Origin: Macrothele yani
Taxonomy: Eukaryota; Arthropoda; Arachnida; Araneae; Macrothelidae
NCBI GenBank assembly: GCA_039090855.1
Contig: CM077011.1
Coordinates: forward strand, 18,725,001 to 18,789,000
DNA: 64,000 nt
Direction: 5' to 3'
Shown: piece after piece, positions 33,506 to 45,218 of the stretch
Layout: each line of letters starts with the position of its first letter
Position numbering within the stretch: position 1 is the first letter of the stretch
Program-made: the position numbers and the translations under genes
Notes under the pieces: model-generated
The model's database searches: none
What the model was told of the DNA's origin: nothing
What the model saw: only the letters and a program-made list of their open reading frames with translations

Positions 33506-34003
33506 TGACGTAGAAGTCTTTTCGTACTTTTACGTTATTTTAAAAACATAACCATAAGATGAAATAGTTCCTAAATTAAACCTTAACGGCCAGACGAAAC
33601 ATGTAAACAACAGAAGTCAAACTTACGAAAAAGATGCTTTATTCAGGATATAGCACTTCCATAACAAATCATAACATCACATAGTACTTCGCATTAAACT
33701 CTCCACACACCACACAGCTCTTAACACAACGCTTTACAACACAACGCTCAACTTGCAACACTACTCCAAGCAACGCTCTCTTCAACAACGCTCGCCAAGC
33801 AACAGTTTGGTCGTCGTTTTTATCAATCGTTCTTATCTTATCTCTGGCATAGGTCACGTTCATTCAACCTCAATTATGTTGCCAACAGTATTCATTTCAG
33901 AGAAAAGATATTACGTTAAGAGTGAAGTATAACTCAGAATAAACTCAAGATTTACATAGGGAAAGAAACTAAAAAGGAAAGTTAATATAGAATATACGTC
34001 ACA
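33506..34003 (-). repeat. LTR-like dispersed repeat, copy A
   Basis: About 500 bases, related to 54496-54868 and 55855-56439. On the minus strand it starts TGTGACGTATAT and ends TTCTACGTCA, and it contains AATAAAGC (a possible poly(A) signal) in the middle. No internal gag-pol sequence adjoins it, so a solo LTR is the likeliest reading. Shared words include TTAACGGCCAGAC and AACAGAAGTCAAACTTACG on the plus strand. Confidence 0.6.
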
Positions 34004-34009
34004 AAAAGC

Positions 34010-35200
34010 ATGTGCTCCAGCTTTGTCCGTCTGTCCGCACGATAACTCGTGTAAAAATGGTTCGATTTCGATTACATTTTAGTATGTGGTAAAGGACCAC
34101 TTGGAGACGAACACTGTTGAAAATGGACAAAATGAGGTCAAAGGTCACGACAGAGGAGCGGAATCTATTCCATTGCCCTCATGCGTCATAACGTGCGTAC
34201 ATATGGTTCGATTTCGATGAAATTTTAGTATGTCGTAGGGGATCACCTGGGGACGAAACCTATTGAAAATAGGTGAAATGCAGTCAAAGGTCAGGACATA
34301 GCATTGGGATCCATATCATCGCCCTTATGCGTTATAACTTACGTAAAAATGCTTCGATTGAGACAAAACTTTGTCATGTTGTTCCGGTAGTATATTTTAC
34401 CGGTTCTGTTGAATATCATCGAAATGGGGTCAAAGGTCAGGTCCGCCCGACTGGATAGATTTATTCTACAGCCATTATCCTCATAACATGAGTAATGGTT
34501 TCTGATATGTTGGAAAGCGTATCATAATCAATGTATTGCATGATTTTACTAACTTGTCATGTTGGTCCGGAGGTATACGGACCTGGTTCTGTCTAATATA
34601 ATCGAAATGAGGTCAAAGGACAGGGCACAGGAACAAGATTTATTCCACAGCCATTATCCTCACAACTTGAGTAACAGCTTGAGTAATGATTTCTGGTATG
34701 TTGGAAAGCGTATCATAATCAATACATTGCATGATTTTACTAACTTGTTTGCGCTTTCCAACCGTAGGCTGAAGAAAAGAAGCGTATGAGCTCCAGTTTG
34801 TCTGTCTGTATGTCTGTCCGCCCGTACGATAACTCACGTAAAAATGGTTCGATTTCGATGAAATTTTAGTATGTGCTAGAGGACAACCTGGGGACGAACC
34901 CTATTGAAAATGGGCAAAATGGGGTCAAAGGTCAGGTCATAGGAGCGGGATCCATTCCATCGCCCTTATGCGTCATACCTTACGTAAAAATGCTTCGGTT
35001 GCGACAACACTTTATCATGTTTTTCCGGAAGTATACTGAACCAATTCTGTTTAATATCATCAAAATGGTGTCAAAGGTCAGGGCACAGGAGCAAGATTTA
35101 TTCCACAGCCAGTATCCTCATAACTTGAGTAATGATTTTTGGTATGCTGGAAAGCATATCATAATCAACGCATTGCATGATGTTTCTAACTTAGTATTTT
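34010..35200. repeat. Complex tandem repeat with AGGTCA motifs
   Basis: Units of about 150 bases (TGGTTCGATTTCGATGAAAT, then TTTTAGTATGT, then GGTCAAAGGTCAGG) recur, and the block as a whole repeats with a step of about 780 bases (34010 and 34789 both start GCTCCAG, then a run of GTCTGTC or GTCCGTC). Six units carry GGTCAAAGGTCA or close variants. The one at about 34136-34148 is a perfect AGGTCA-A-AGGTCA. No gene is visible. Confidence 0.8.
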
Positions 35201-36029
35201 TATTTACGTTATACACCAACTGGGACTCTGTCTAATTCATATGTTAGGCACATACACCGCTATGAAACAGCTATGGTGAAGGCCTTCACCAGAGGAGGAG
35301 ACACAGTTGCACTCCTTGAAAGACAATACATCACATCAGAGAGACTGAAGATCCTGAAATAGCAGGGAAATTGCGAAAGGCTTTGTGAACCCCCTGAAAT
35401 TCAGGGGACAAACGGTCATGTTGATGAAAATAAAGAGAATCAGGAAGAGAAAAATATTATATGGTTCTTGAAAGATTCATTAATACGACTTTTTGAAGTA
35501 GGTGCGAAACCGATGATCGTTGTCAGCACAACTGAAGACGGCATCCGATTGAGTTGTTGCTTTCTCAGGGTCGGGCGTAGTCATTACGAACAAATTTCCG
35601 CGTGAGAGAAAAACTTCTGGCAGCAGGAGAGAACACAACAAGGAGAGTAGTACTATCTAGAGGACCAGGGATATCTGGCATAACTGAGATAAGCACTTCA
35701 ATGTCAGCAGAAAAATACCAACATTTACGCGAGTTGGGAGTGCGCGAATGAGGAAGAGTACACAGCTCAGAATGGGTAGGAAAATCCGGGCCCGTAACAA
35801 AGGAAGTGATAGGCCAAGAAACAATGTCACACGCAGGTGAATTTACTTGCGGAGCTTTCGCACACTTCTAGCGCAGATCTTGAGGACGAGTAGCAGAACC
35901 CTACGCAGATTCGTAGTTCTAAGGCAAAGTCATCTGGAGCAGAAGTATCCAGTCGGGCAGAAACATCCATCAAATGGACATTTAGTCCGACCCAGCGCAC
36001 GGTAGAATAGGCTGGGGAAGAACAGCATC
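35201..36029. other. No recognisable gene
   Basis: No frame over 60 codons here shows a motif I know. The left copy of the 12-bp target duplication of the next SINE lies at 36018-36029. Confidence 0.45.
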
Positions 36030-36266
36030 TTTTTTTTTTTTTTTTTTTTTTTTTTTGATTGGAGGTTTAACGACCACCGTGAGCAACTCAATGGGCTATA
36101 AGCAGTCGCCCGTCCCTAATTTAGGGTCACTGGTTCCAGGGAAGGGAGAGAGCCAGTGCCGTAAGACAAACACAAAATCCATGCCTGACCGGGATTCGAA
36201 CCCGGACCCCTTACGGACGAATGATCAGAGGCCAGAGCCTTAGACCACTGCGCCACCGGGGCGGCT
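36030..36266 (-). repeat. SINE-A copy, young, with target duplication
   Basis: Full-length on the minus strand, flanked by a perfect 12-bp duplication AAGAACAGCATC (36018-36029 and 36267-36278). In its own direction it has a tRNA-like head (A box GGTGGCGCAGTGGTCTAAGG, B box CGGGTTCGAATCCCG), body, tail GCTCACGGTGGTCGTTAAAC plus CTCCAATC, and a poly(A) of about 26 bases (T at 36030-36056). Intact poly(A) and duplication point to recent insertion by LINE machinery. Confidence 0.9.
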
Positions 36267-36278
36267 AAGAACAGCATC

Positions 36279-36687
36279 ACCTATAATATTGGAAAATACT
36301 TTATTGCACCAGTGAATGAACAATTGCAGTTACCACTCTTGACAATGATCCTACGGGTGCAGCTGAAGGATTTATGTGTAAGGAACGCGACGCGCATTTA
36401 CAAAAGAGAACCATACGCATGTGCATAGCGCCAACCCTTTAGGAACGACAAAGAGCAGGAAGAAATCAAAGATTTTGTAGCAAGATGAAAGAACCAAACG
36501 AACGTGGTCATCAGGGACCTCCAGTACTAAGGAATGAAAGGTATGCGTCACAGACTTCTGCGTTGGTGGGAAGGTATTACAGCCGTCGAATCAAGGGTGA
36601 TTCCAGTATGTAAAATCGAGCCAACTGCAGCAGTAAAGGGAAAATGCGCAGCAACGCAACGCGGAGCGCAATAGAAACCGGAGAGGT
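36279..36687. other. No recognisable gene
   Basis: Spacer between two SINE-A copies. Nothing recognised. Confidence 0.45.
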
Positions 36688-36911
36688 TTGTTTGTTTTTG
36701 GTTTCGGGGTTTTACGGCCACCGTGAAGAATTCGGTACATAAAAAGCAGTCGCGCGTCCCTAATTTGGGGGCATTGGTTCCAGGGAGAGGAAGAAGCCAA
36801 TGCTGTAAGGCAAACACAAAATATATGTCTCATACGGGATTCAAAGCCAGACCCATCACAGACGAATAATCAGAAGTCAGCGCTTCGTAACACTCTACCA
36901 CCGAGGTGGAT
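36688..36911 (-). repeat. SINE-A copy, older
   Basis: Minus-strand copy with more changes than the one at 36030 (for example TTTTACGGCCACCGTGAAG for the tail and a decayed B box). No clear target duplication. Confidence 0.75.
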
Positions 36912-37498
36912 AGAGATCATAGATGTACTGCTGCTTAATACGCATACAAATGGCATGAATGTACACCTGCTTGAAAATTGTTCTTTATCACATCGAAGAG
37001 GGCTTCTTTACGTAGGGTCAAAAGCAGCTTGCGCCGGTGGACAAAGTCATCAGCGAATGAAGTAATAACAATAACCGTACTGCAAGAGACTAAGGGGTTT
37101 GGTGAGGTTCGCTTGAACAATGGGAAGGCTGCTGTCCTGGGCCAGGACAGTCGTGCACAACTGCTGAGTAGATGATGGAAGAAGACGAACCTGTAGCAAG
37201 AAAAGACGAAGAAGTTCCTTCATTTAAGCCAAAGGGAGATCAAGCATCTCAACTGCCGCCGGTAACTGAGAACAAAATTGCAAGGGATGGGAGCATTCTA
37301 GATGAGGTCACAGCTACTGAAGGCAGCCAAATAACAACAGCAGCACTAGAGATTCGAGTACCAAGAGTAGAGGCCTCGGAGATAAGTGACGGGGCTCAAA
37401 GGCGTATTTCTGTCAGTAAAGGAGAGATAGTCGTGTTGTCGGAAACTACCATGTTGGCAATTTCGTGATACCAAAACCACTTTAGACAAAACGTTCAA
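36912..37498. other. Unassigned, weakly open on both strands
   Basis: A 98-codon plus-strand frame (37172-37468, Glu-rich) and a 61-codon minus-strand frame (37120-36935) are present. The antisense of the LINE ORF1 starting at 37905 has a somewhat similar composition, so this may be an old inverted LINE fragment. I could not establish that. Confidence 0.3.
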
Positions 37499-37690
37499 AC
37501 CGCCCTGGTGGTGCAATGGTCTAAGCTACGGCTTTGCTTATTTTTCCGAGATAAGTCCGGGTTTGAATCCCGGTGGGAATGGATGTTGTGTTTGATGTAC
37601 GGCAGCATTGGCTCTCTTCCTCTCTCACTTCCCTGGAACCAGTGGCCTCAAAGTAGGGACGGCGAACAGCTTATGAGTTGCTCACGGTGG
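37499..37690 (+). repeat. SINE-A copy, cut by the LINE
   Basis: Plus-strand copy with A box CCCTGGTGGTGCAATGGTCT, B box GGGTTTGAATCCCGG and the start of the tail, GCTCACGGTGG (37680-37690). The LINE sequence begins at the next base. After the LINE, GCTCACGGTGG returns at 45069-45079, followed by TCGTTA, which is the next part of the SINE tail. Confidence 0.85.
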
Positions 37691-37904
37691 GTTAGTCGTG
37701 TTTTTCTGTGCTCCTCAAGTTTTCGTCGGTGTGTGTTATTTTTCTTCGTTGTCAGTGTTCTATTTCGTGTGTGTGTTGTGTGTGAAGGTACCGTGTTTCT
37801 TTTTATATGCCTGCCGAGCTGGTAAGTGCTTATTTTGATTAGTTATCCTTATTTTTCTGCCTTGGCCAAGCTGGCTAAGGGCTAAGCTTCTCCTCGCCAT
37901 TGCA

Positions 37905-39883
37905 AATGGCGGCTTCCGGGGAGAATGACGTCCTAACCTTTGCTACCGGAAATGATGATCTCCCGATAACAGCTTCTCTAAATACTACTACCAATGACGT
38001 GTCTATCTCGATAAACCACTCCTCCTTGCAGCCTTCTGTTGCTGCCTTACCATCGGATATCGCCTCTTCTTCCAAGTCTCCCAGCGGTGATACTATGTCC
38101 TCTCTGAAAGCTAATGATGACGCCATGCATGTTTCGCACTCCATGCCGGAATCATCTCCAAAGCAACGTACATCTACCCTCTCATATGCTGACGTAACCG
38201 CATCTAAGTCGGGACCTTCCCAGTCTTCTTTTTCTCCTGGACAATATGTGATGACGCATAATGCCGAAGTCATTGAGGTTGTCCTTAAAGAAGATACCCC
38301 TTCTGGGCTGAAATTCCTTCAAACTATGGAGAATGGTGTTGTGTTTCGAGCCTGAGAAATACAAAACTCACTGCATATACTGCTGCTCTTCGAGAGATTG
38401 TTCCTGCATCAGCCATAACTCATGTGGGCAGGAAGCCTTACAAAGTAGTTGTTTACTTCTCTACTCCTGCCCATTCCCTACATGTACTGACCAAGGGCAT
38501 CTCAATTGGTGATCGTCACATCCATGCCGAACCTGTTTCACAGAGTTCCGTTGTTGTAAGTTTCTCACCAGTTCCACCTGAAGTTTCAGATGATCTCTTG
38601 ATTGCCGCTCTTCTTCCTTATGGCCGGATCATTGGAGGTGTAACTACCTACTCTTCGTTTCCAGAGGTGCCAGAAGACAGATGCCTACTCGGGTTTCGCC
38701 GCAACGTTCGTGTGGTCTTCCCTTCAGAGGAGCACATGCTGCGTATTCCACCCACTTTACGTGTACGCTGCTACACGTACATTAGAGAGATATTTATCAC
38801 AGTAGGCTCCGTCTGTCCGAATTGTAAAGGCACGGGACATCCCCGCGCTCTATGCCCTCATAATGCGAACACTCTTTCCAAGTCAACAGCACGACCTTCT
38901 TCCTCTTTGTCACGTCAATCGGCTTCCTCTTCTGGTGCTAAAGACCAGCAACAGCAGACTTCCTCAAAAAGTAGTGATGCAGCAGTTGGTCAACCGACGT
39001 CTACAAAAAGTAGTGAGACAACCGTTGGTCGACCAACGTCTACCAGAAGCAGTGAGACAGCCGTTGGTCAACCGACGTCTACCATAAGTAGTGAGACAGC
39101 CGTTGGTGGGCCGACGTCTACCAGATGTAGTGAGACAGCCGTTGGTCGGCCAACATCTACCAGAAGTAGTGAGACAGCCGATGGTCAACCGACGTCTACG
39201 GGTAAACCCTCGACCTCGGGTGATGCATTGGCGCCCCCATAATCTCTTCAGTCGAAAGAGGCATCAATTGTTAATCCAAAGTCTCCTATAGAGATGGTTG
39301 ATGACGATTCTGGTCATACTGCTACACCGACCGTTGAGGTTGTTTCTTCAGCTCCTTTTAAATTGCCGGAAGTTCCAATTCCGGTTACAGCACAAAGTCG
39401 TGGACGGGCAAAGCGACGTAGAACTTCACGCGCCCAGAATAAGAAGTTTAGAATGACAACCACCCTTAGGGCAGGACGTGATCCTTCTAGTAGTCAGATG
39501 CTCACGTCTGAAGGCTCTATGGAATCTGATACAGATGATGGAACAATTATTCCGATCTCCTGTGAAAACATTTTACATATTCTAGAGGTATCCTCTCTTC
39601 CACAGACACCTGTGTCTGGAGAGAAGGTGTATGCGTTCCTAATAAGTCCCCGTAGAGACAAGCTGTCTCGCAGTTTTTGGAAGGTTACTCCCACTGTCTG
39701 TCTGACACCATGAATCAAATGTTGGCGATACATTCTCATTTACGCACCGTTCCGGGCAGAGATCTGGGTGGTCCCTACTGGGCAAAGAAGTTCCGTAGCC
39801 GTCTGGCCAAGTTACAGAACGCAGCCGACAACATCCTCCAACCATCATCAGACTATTCTGTTCAAGACAGTCTCACTGAATAG
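37905..39883 (+). pseudogene. LINE ORF1 (gag-like)
   Basis: It starts at ATG 37905 (MAASGENDVLTF). The N-terminal part is Ser/Thr-rich and includes LSYADVTASKSG. A frameshift at about 38350 leads to the frame with HVGRKPYKVVVYFSTP (about 38430) and an RRM-like central region (SFSPVPPEVSDDLLIAALLP, GFRRNVRVVFPSEEHM). One CCHC knuckle follows, CPNCKGTGHPRALC (about 38815-38856), and then a six-fold 12-residue repeat. A nonsense codon (TAA at about 39240) interrupts the same frame, which continues to about 39680 with a basic patch (RGRAKRRRTSRAQNKK). A further frameshift leads to the end at 39883. ORF1 proteins bind the element RNA and form the transposition particle. Confidence 0.75.
38968..39203 (+). 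repeat. 36-bp in-frame minisatellite in ORF1
   Basis: Six or so units encode SSETAVGQPTST with small changes (AVGRPTST, TVGRPTST, AVGGPTST). The step of 36 bases keeps the frame. It follows the zinc knuckle and lengthens a Ser/Thr-rich linker. Confidence 0.9.
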
Positions 39884-42800
39884 TAGGGGTATGTGTACCC
39901 CTTTGGCCAATGCTTTAGCATATGAAGACGTCCACCACCTCAAAGCAGATCTCCTACTTTTTGCAAGAGACAAATTGTCTCTCCACTTCACCCTTCCATC
40001 GCTGGAGGAGATGGGACTATCAATTTCATCACGCATATAGGCTCTCTCTTCGTGCAGGTTTAGCGATTGGTGTACATAATAGATTTCGTCAAGCACTCTC
40101 CTCTGTTAAAGTTCATAACCTGTGCCGCGATTTATTGCAGCGACTCACTTTCGTCCTAGATGGACAACGATATTTAGTTTTCAACATATATATTCCATGT
40201 TCATCTACACATCTAACGTTGTTATTTTCGTCGCTCCGCACTGCACTTCAGTCAGCATTACCATCAGATCACGTGCTCATTGGAGGAGACTTTAACTGTA
40301 CACTTCAACCAGAGCTCGATCGCGCTCCTTCGAGGATTGAACATCGTTCACGTCTTGTGGAGCAATTGCGATCATTATTGTCTGATTCCGACGATTGCAT
40401 CCGACATCCATTTCACATACCTGGAGAGCTGCATCTGCATCCTCCTCTCTTTCTGCCAGGCTGGATCGATTTTACGCTTCTGCTCCGTTATTGCCCATTA
40501 CAACGAATTGTATGCACTCTCCTACAGCTTCATCGGATCATTGTGCCATCACTATCTCCTGTAACTCTTCATCTCGTCTGCATGTTAGGTCTCGGTCATG
40601 GACACTAGACACTTCTCTCCTAGCTGATGAGAATATATGCACCGAGATCAGAGATCTTCTTGATCATATGCGAGAGGGCCTGTCCACTGCAACTTGTGCC
40701 ATCAATTACTGGCTCCAGGTAAAATCTTACCTAATTTATCTTCTTAGACGTCATTCCTTCTGCGAAGGCACGAAGCGCTCCATGGAAGAGCAAAATCTCC
40801 GAAACATCCTGTTACAGCTTGGTGCGAGTCATCCCATGTATACAGCTTGCAAGCGGATCTTAGAGCACTTCTTGAGCCTCGTGCACGTCAGGTAATTCTT
40901 CGTCTCCGTCTACAACATCTATCACCAGAAGACTGCTCCTTTGAGTTTCTATCCGCGTTAGAAGAAAAACGCCGCTCGTCGCATCAGCTTCGTCTACTTC
41001 GGCGGCCTGATGGTGAAATCATCTCTGATCCGGATGCAGTTTGCTCTCAGGTTCGTCGGTATTTTACTATCAAATACAGTGAAACTCCTCAGCCTTCTGT
41101 TTCTGCTTCTGCTACTTTACTCTCTGCTCTTCCCCAAGTTCCTTCCAATCTCTCTGATTCCCTTTTACAACCTATTTCGCCGACTGAACTTCGGACCATT
41201 CTAGTCTCTCTAAATTCCCGTGCTGTCCCAGGTCCAGATGGCCTTCCGCTCCTTTTCTACCGTACATTTCTCCCTTCGTTGCTTCCATTTCTTCTCGCCG
41301 CTTTCAATGCTGCTCTTTCTTCCTCTTTTCTTCCGAGGGGTTTTCACAGAGGCTCATATGGTGTTATTTCCCAAGAAAGGCGATCTGCTTGACTTGGGAA
41401 ACTGGCGCCCTATCTCGCTACTAAACATTGACTATAAACTCTTCACTAAACTCCTTTCCAGTCGACTCAACCACGTTTTTCCATTTCTTCTTTCTCCCGA
41501 CCAGACCTACACGGTTCCTGGTCGGTCCATCACTTCTAATCTCAATCTCCTTCGAGATCTCCTACATCTGGCTCGTACTAACTCTGAACCACTTGCCCTC
41601 TTTAATCTTGACCAAAGAGCAGCTTTCGACAATATCTCACATTCGTATCTTTCTGCTGTTCTTATTGCTTTCGGCTTTCCTTTTGCTTTTGTTACCTCTA
41701 TTCTTGCCCTTTATCAGGACGCTGCTTTCCATGTCAAGACGGCCGCCTTCTTGACTGCACCTATTCCTTTTCGGCGAGGCATCCGGCAGGGTTGCCCACT
41801 TTCTGGGCAGCTCTTTGCCATTGCTTTTGAGCCGTTTCTTCGGTCTGTCCATCGAGCCTTTATAGATGCACTGCCACCGCCTACTGCAAGTACTAGGCAC
41901 TTTTCTGTGACATACTCTGCATATGCCGATGACGCGACCTTTTGTGTAAGGACAGACGCTCAATTCAACATCTTGCTCCAGATTTACGATCAATATTCTT
42001 CATGTTCAGCGGCATCACTTAATACATCCAAGAGTGCAGGCCTATGGAGCGGAGCGTGGGCCTCTAGGACTGACACCCCGTGGGGCGCCTCATGGACTGC
42101 TTCATCCCAAAAATTTCTTGGGGTCCATCTCGGAGTCCGTCTTTCTGCTCAAAATGAAACATGGAATGCTCTCAGAACACGCCTTACTCGAACTGCTGCA
42201 TTCTGGCGAGGTTCCCAGTTTTGTACTTCTTACTTCTCAAGAGCTAGAATAGCTCAGACTTATATTCTTTCACCATGCTTATATGCAGGGTCAGCAGAAC
42301 GTATGCCCATTTATCACCTCAATGAAATCCCTCGAATCATCTCAACGATAATATGGAACAGGTACCATTGGATCCAGGTCTCCACTCTCTGTCGTCGAGT
42401 CACTGATGGAGGTATTTTACTGCTGGAAGTTCGCACCTACTATAAAGCACATAAAGTGGTTTCTTTCCTGCGGCTACTAAGTGCACCAGAGTCGCCAGTT
42501 ACGCTCGTTAGAGATGTCATGATATCGCCTAGGAATAGCCGAATCACTTTCATCACGTATCTTCTAATGGATCAATCTCCTTTTTTTCATTCTAAACTTT
42601 CCCCTTTCTACAAAGAGGTCCTTTCCTTTCTCCGTTCTCTACCCCTCTTCCGTGCTCCACCGGCTTCCACCACTGAACTATTAGCTGAGCCCCTGTTCTT
42701 TTCTTCCATCCTTCATCCCCCTAATGCTCCCTACTTTACTGACCTTTCCTGGCTCCCCGCCGGAATAGTATCTGTTCAGGATCTAATTTCTCCAGATCTT

Positions 42801-43684
42801 TCTTGGAAACCCTTCTCTGATCTGTCCCCCCACATCTCCCCTACCTCTTCCTCTCTTTCGCTGTATGATTCCTTCCGTTCTTCAATCATTACCCTCTTCC
42901 CTAACCTTGCCTCTCAAGCTGGGTTAACTCTTGTTCCCTCTGCCTCTCTTCTTATTCCCTTTTTCCTTTCCGTTCGGGGCTCATCACTTCCTCTCTCCAG
43001 TTTTTCTGTCTCGTCTCTTTACCGTTGTCTCATTGATCCACTGTATGCTACACCATTGATGATTCCAGATGTTCCGAATGTCGCCCTTTCACAAGTGTGG
43101 TCCATGTCTAATTCGCCACTATCTATTCCAGCAGAAAGAAACATCCAATGGTTGTTTCTTCATCGGCGGTTACCAGTTCCTACCAAATTATTCAGGATGA
43201 CGCTTGTTGATTCGCCTAACTGCATGTTTTGCTCTACGATTGCGGATGTAGATCATGTGTATCAACATTGCACAGTGCTTCTTCCTTGCTACATCTGACC
43301 TTCACTACTGCACAGTGCCTTAGTACTAATGATCTCTCCTTCTCAGCCTATAGCACGCTACTCAGTTCAAGTACTCCGCCTATTCCTATATCAGAGTCAT
43401 GTGCTTATGTATTCATATTAGCAAAACATGTGATTTTTTGCTACTATCAACAGCTACGTTCTACCCCTATACAGCCTACCATCTTTCAGGCGGGAGCTGC
43501 GATGTGCAGTCAGTTCCGGAACAGAATGATTTCACGCTTGAGGCTTGCTTTCACTGTTGCTAAGGCTGCGAATCGAATCCCACACTTTATGTCAGTGTGG
43601 TCACCTTTTCTTCAATGGTTTTCTGGTCCATCAGAAGACCTTAGACTTTGTTCTGACGTCTGTGAAATTGTTTGGACTAATTGA
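39870..43684 (+). pseudogene. LINE ORF2: endonuclease and reverse transcriptase
   Basis: The polyprotein begins near 39855, overlapping the end of ORF1 in another frame. The APE-type endonuclease shows SLNSRGMC (about 39875), NIYIP (40182), GGDFN (40282-40296) and the final SDH motif (40534-40542). It crosses frameshifts near 39980, 40450 and 40850. Reverse transcriptase motifs are NSRAVPGPDGLPLLFYR (about 41212), NWRPISLLNIDYK (41401), LDQRAAFD (about 41606), RQGCPLSG (about 41787) and the catalytic YADD (41922-41933). A C-terminal CCHC finger (CMFC...DHVYQHC, 43221-43275) is followed by a frameshift and an ending at 43684. The protein nicks target DNA and copies the RNA into it. Both YADD and SDH are preserved, but the frame is broken several times. 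Confidence 0.85.
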
Positions 43685-45068
43685 AGTATAGTTTTGTGAT
43701 TATCGTGTTCTTAGGTGCCCTTGTCATAATCGCTTCTTAATGTTACTGCACGTTTGCATGTTTCTCACCAACAAGGTCCTGTAGGTGAGTTTCTTGTTAT
43801 ACCACAGGCACTTAAAATAAGTTTAAAGTTTTTTTTTTTTCTGTACTTTCCTTATGTCTGCCGGGCTTCATAATATATGGTTTTTGCTCACGGTGCTAAG
43901 CAACTGTTTGATAGTGTTTAAATTGTATTATTGATTTTGCACAGTGTGGTTTTTGATCATGTTACATGTACATAAAGGAATATGATCAGTCGATTGCACC
44001 ATGTTCTGCAAGGTTTAGCACTTTTGTAGTGCAGGGGGTAATTGTTCATCATTCGGTTATTTGTACTGTACCTGAAGTATAGTTGCTATGCCAAAAGCTC
44101 AGTTTTGTATATACTAATGTACTTTCCTAATTGCACTGTAAAATTTATGTTTGGCACATTTCGCATGTTGGGTCACGATTACATGTCTTAAGTTTTATGC
44201 TCATGGTGCGGAGCAAACGCTTTGATAGTATTTCAATTATATGTTAATGTTACACAGTGTGGTTTTTCTCATGTCACATGTGCCTAATAGGAAATAATCA
44301 GTCTATTAGATAATGTTCTGCGCTGTATTGCATATTTGCTGTACAAAGAGTCAGTTTCATATTTTCATTATTTGTATTGTACTCGAAGTATAAATTTTCT
44401 GTAAAACGCAAGTTCTGTTTGTACTAATATACTTTACTCTTTGCACTGTGAAATTTCCAGTTGTACCATGGAATTGTTATTCCTTATTAGTGTCTTCCCT
44501 ATGCCGTTGCATCTTGTGTACATATGTTGTTGTTCATTACAAGTTAATCTATAGCACTGTGATTGAGGCACTTGTGTAAGCCTAAGTAATAGTTCTTTTT
44601 GTAATTTGACAGCGTTTCACAAGAGAGATATTGCATTCAATTTGTATAGAGTTCACACCATCATTGTGGATAGATCATTTATTCGCTTATCTTTCAGATA
44701 CTGAAAAGTATAAACCTTCTGCTCTTTTCTTCTCTTTTCTTCTTTTTTTCAAGATTGCTCAAAATATACATGTTTGTTTTTGCACTGTAAAATTTATAGT
44801 TATACCTTGTACTGGTGTTCACCTATTAGAGATGGCACTCTGCTGATGCACATTGCGAACATATGTTGTACATAGAGTAAGTCAACCCATCAGTCCAGTA
44901 TTGTCAGTGTTATGAATTTGCTTACATTGTATATAGTGCATCCACATAATGTAAATATCTCATTGTCATTGTAAATAGGTCATCCACTTGTTTATCTTTT
45001 GGTAACTGTTAAGCACAGGCCATCTGTATCTTCCTGTCCATGTTTGCTCCAAATAAAATATTGTTGAA
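43685..45068 (+). repeat. LINE 3' region with about 310-bp tandem repeats
   Basis: Two diverged copies of a unit lie at about 43880-44150 and 44195-44460. Both contain a GCTCACGGTG/GCTCATGGTG word near the start, CACAGTGTGGTTTTT, and TTGCACTGTAAAATTTAT or a close variant at the end. A partial third occurs at about 44670-44800. The region is non-coding. AATAAA at about 45053 precedes the end. Confidence 0.75.
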
Positions 45069-45174
45069 GCTCACGGTGGTCGTTACACCGTGAGCAGCTC
45101 ACCGTGCCGTTTTGTGTTTTCCAGTGCATTGTTCCGTGCCGTTTTGTGTCTACAAGTTCTTGCGGTGTTAAGAT
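45069..45174. other. Duplicated SINE tail and short spacer
   Basis: It starts with GCTCACGGTGGTCGTTA (SINE-A tail). CACCGTGAGC then follows directly, forming a 10-bp stem with the first ten bases and a 7-base loop. After this, CCGTTTTGTGT occurs twice within 40 bases. Confidence 0.6.
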
Positions 45175-45218
45175 AGAATAATAATAAGAACGTTTCGCAC
45201 AATAAAATGTTTATTATA

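Larger units (their letters stand above)
37691..45068 (+). mobile_element. Near full-length L1/Tx1-like LINE
   Basis: A 7.4-kb non-LTR retrotransposon with a 5' leader (37691-37904), ORF1 (gag-like), ORF2 (endonuclease, reverse transcriptase, C-terminal zinc finger) and a long 3' region. A poly(A) signal AATAAA stands at about 45053, 10 bases before the end, and GCTCACGGTGG flanks both sides. The LDQ-AAFD block and the RRGIRQGCPLSG block fit the L1/Tx1 group, but clade placement needs a tree. Frameshifts and a stop make this copy inactive. Confidence 0.85.

Noticed and set aside
33506..34003. Complete LTR retrotransposon
   Set aside because: No gag, protease, integrase or reverse transcriptase of the LTR type is seen beside any of the three copies.
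37875..38273. 132-codon minus-strand frame
   Set aside because: It is antisense to LINE ORF1, whose coding sense is shown by the downstream zinc knuckle and ORF2.
41637..41993. 118-codon minus-strand frame
   Set aside because: It is a shadow of the reverse transcriptase, including the YADD region on the plus strand.
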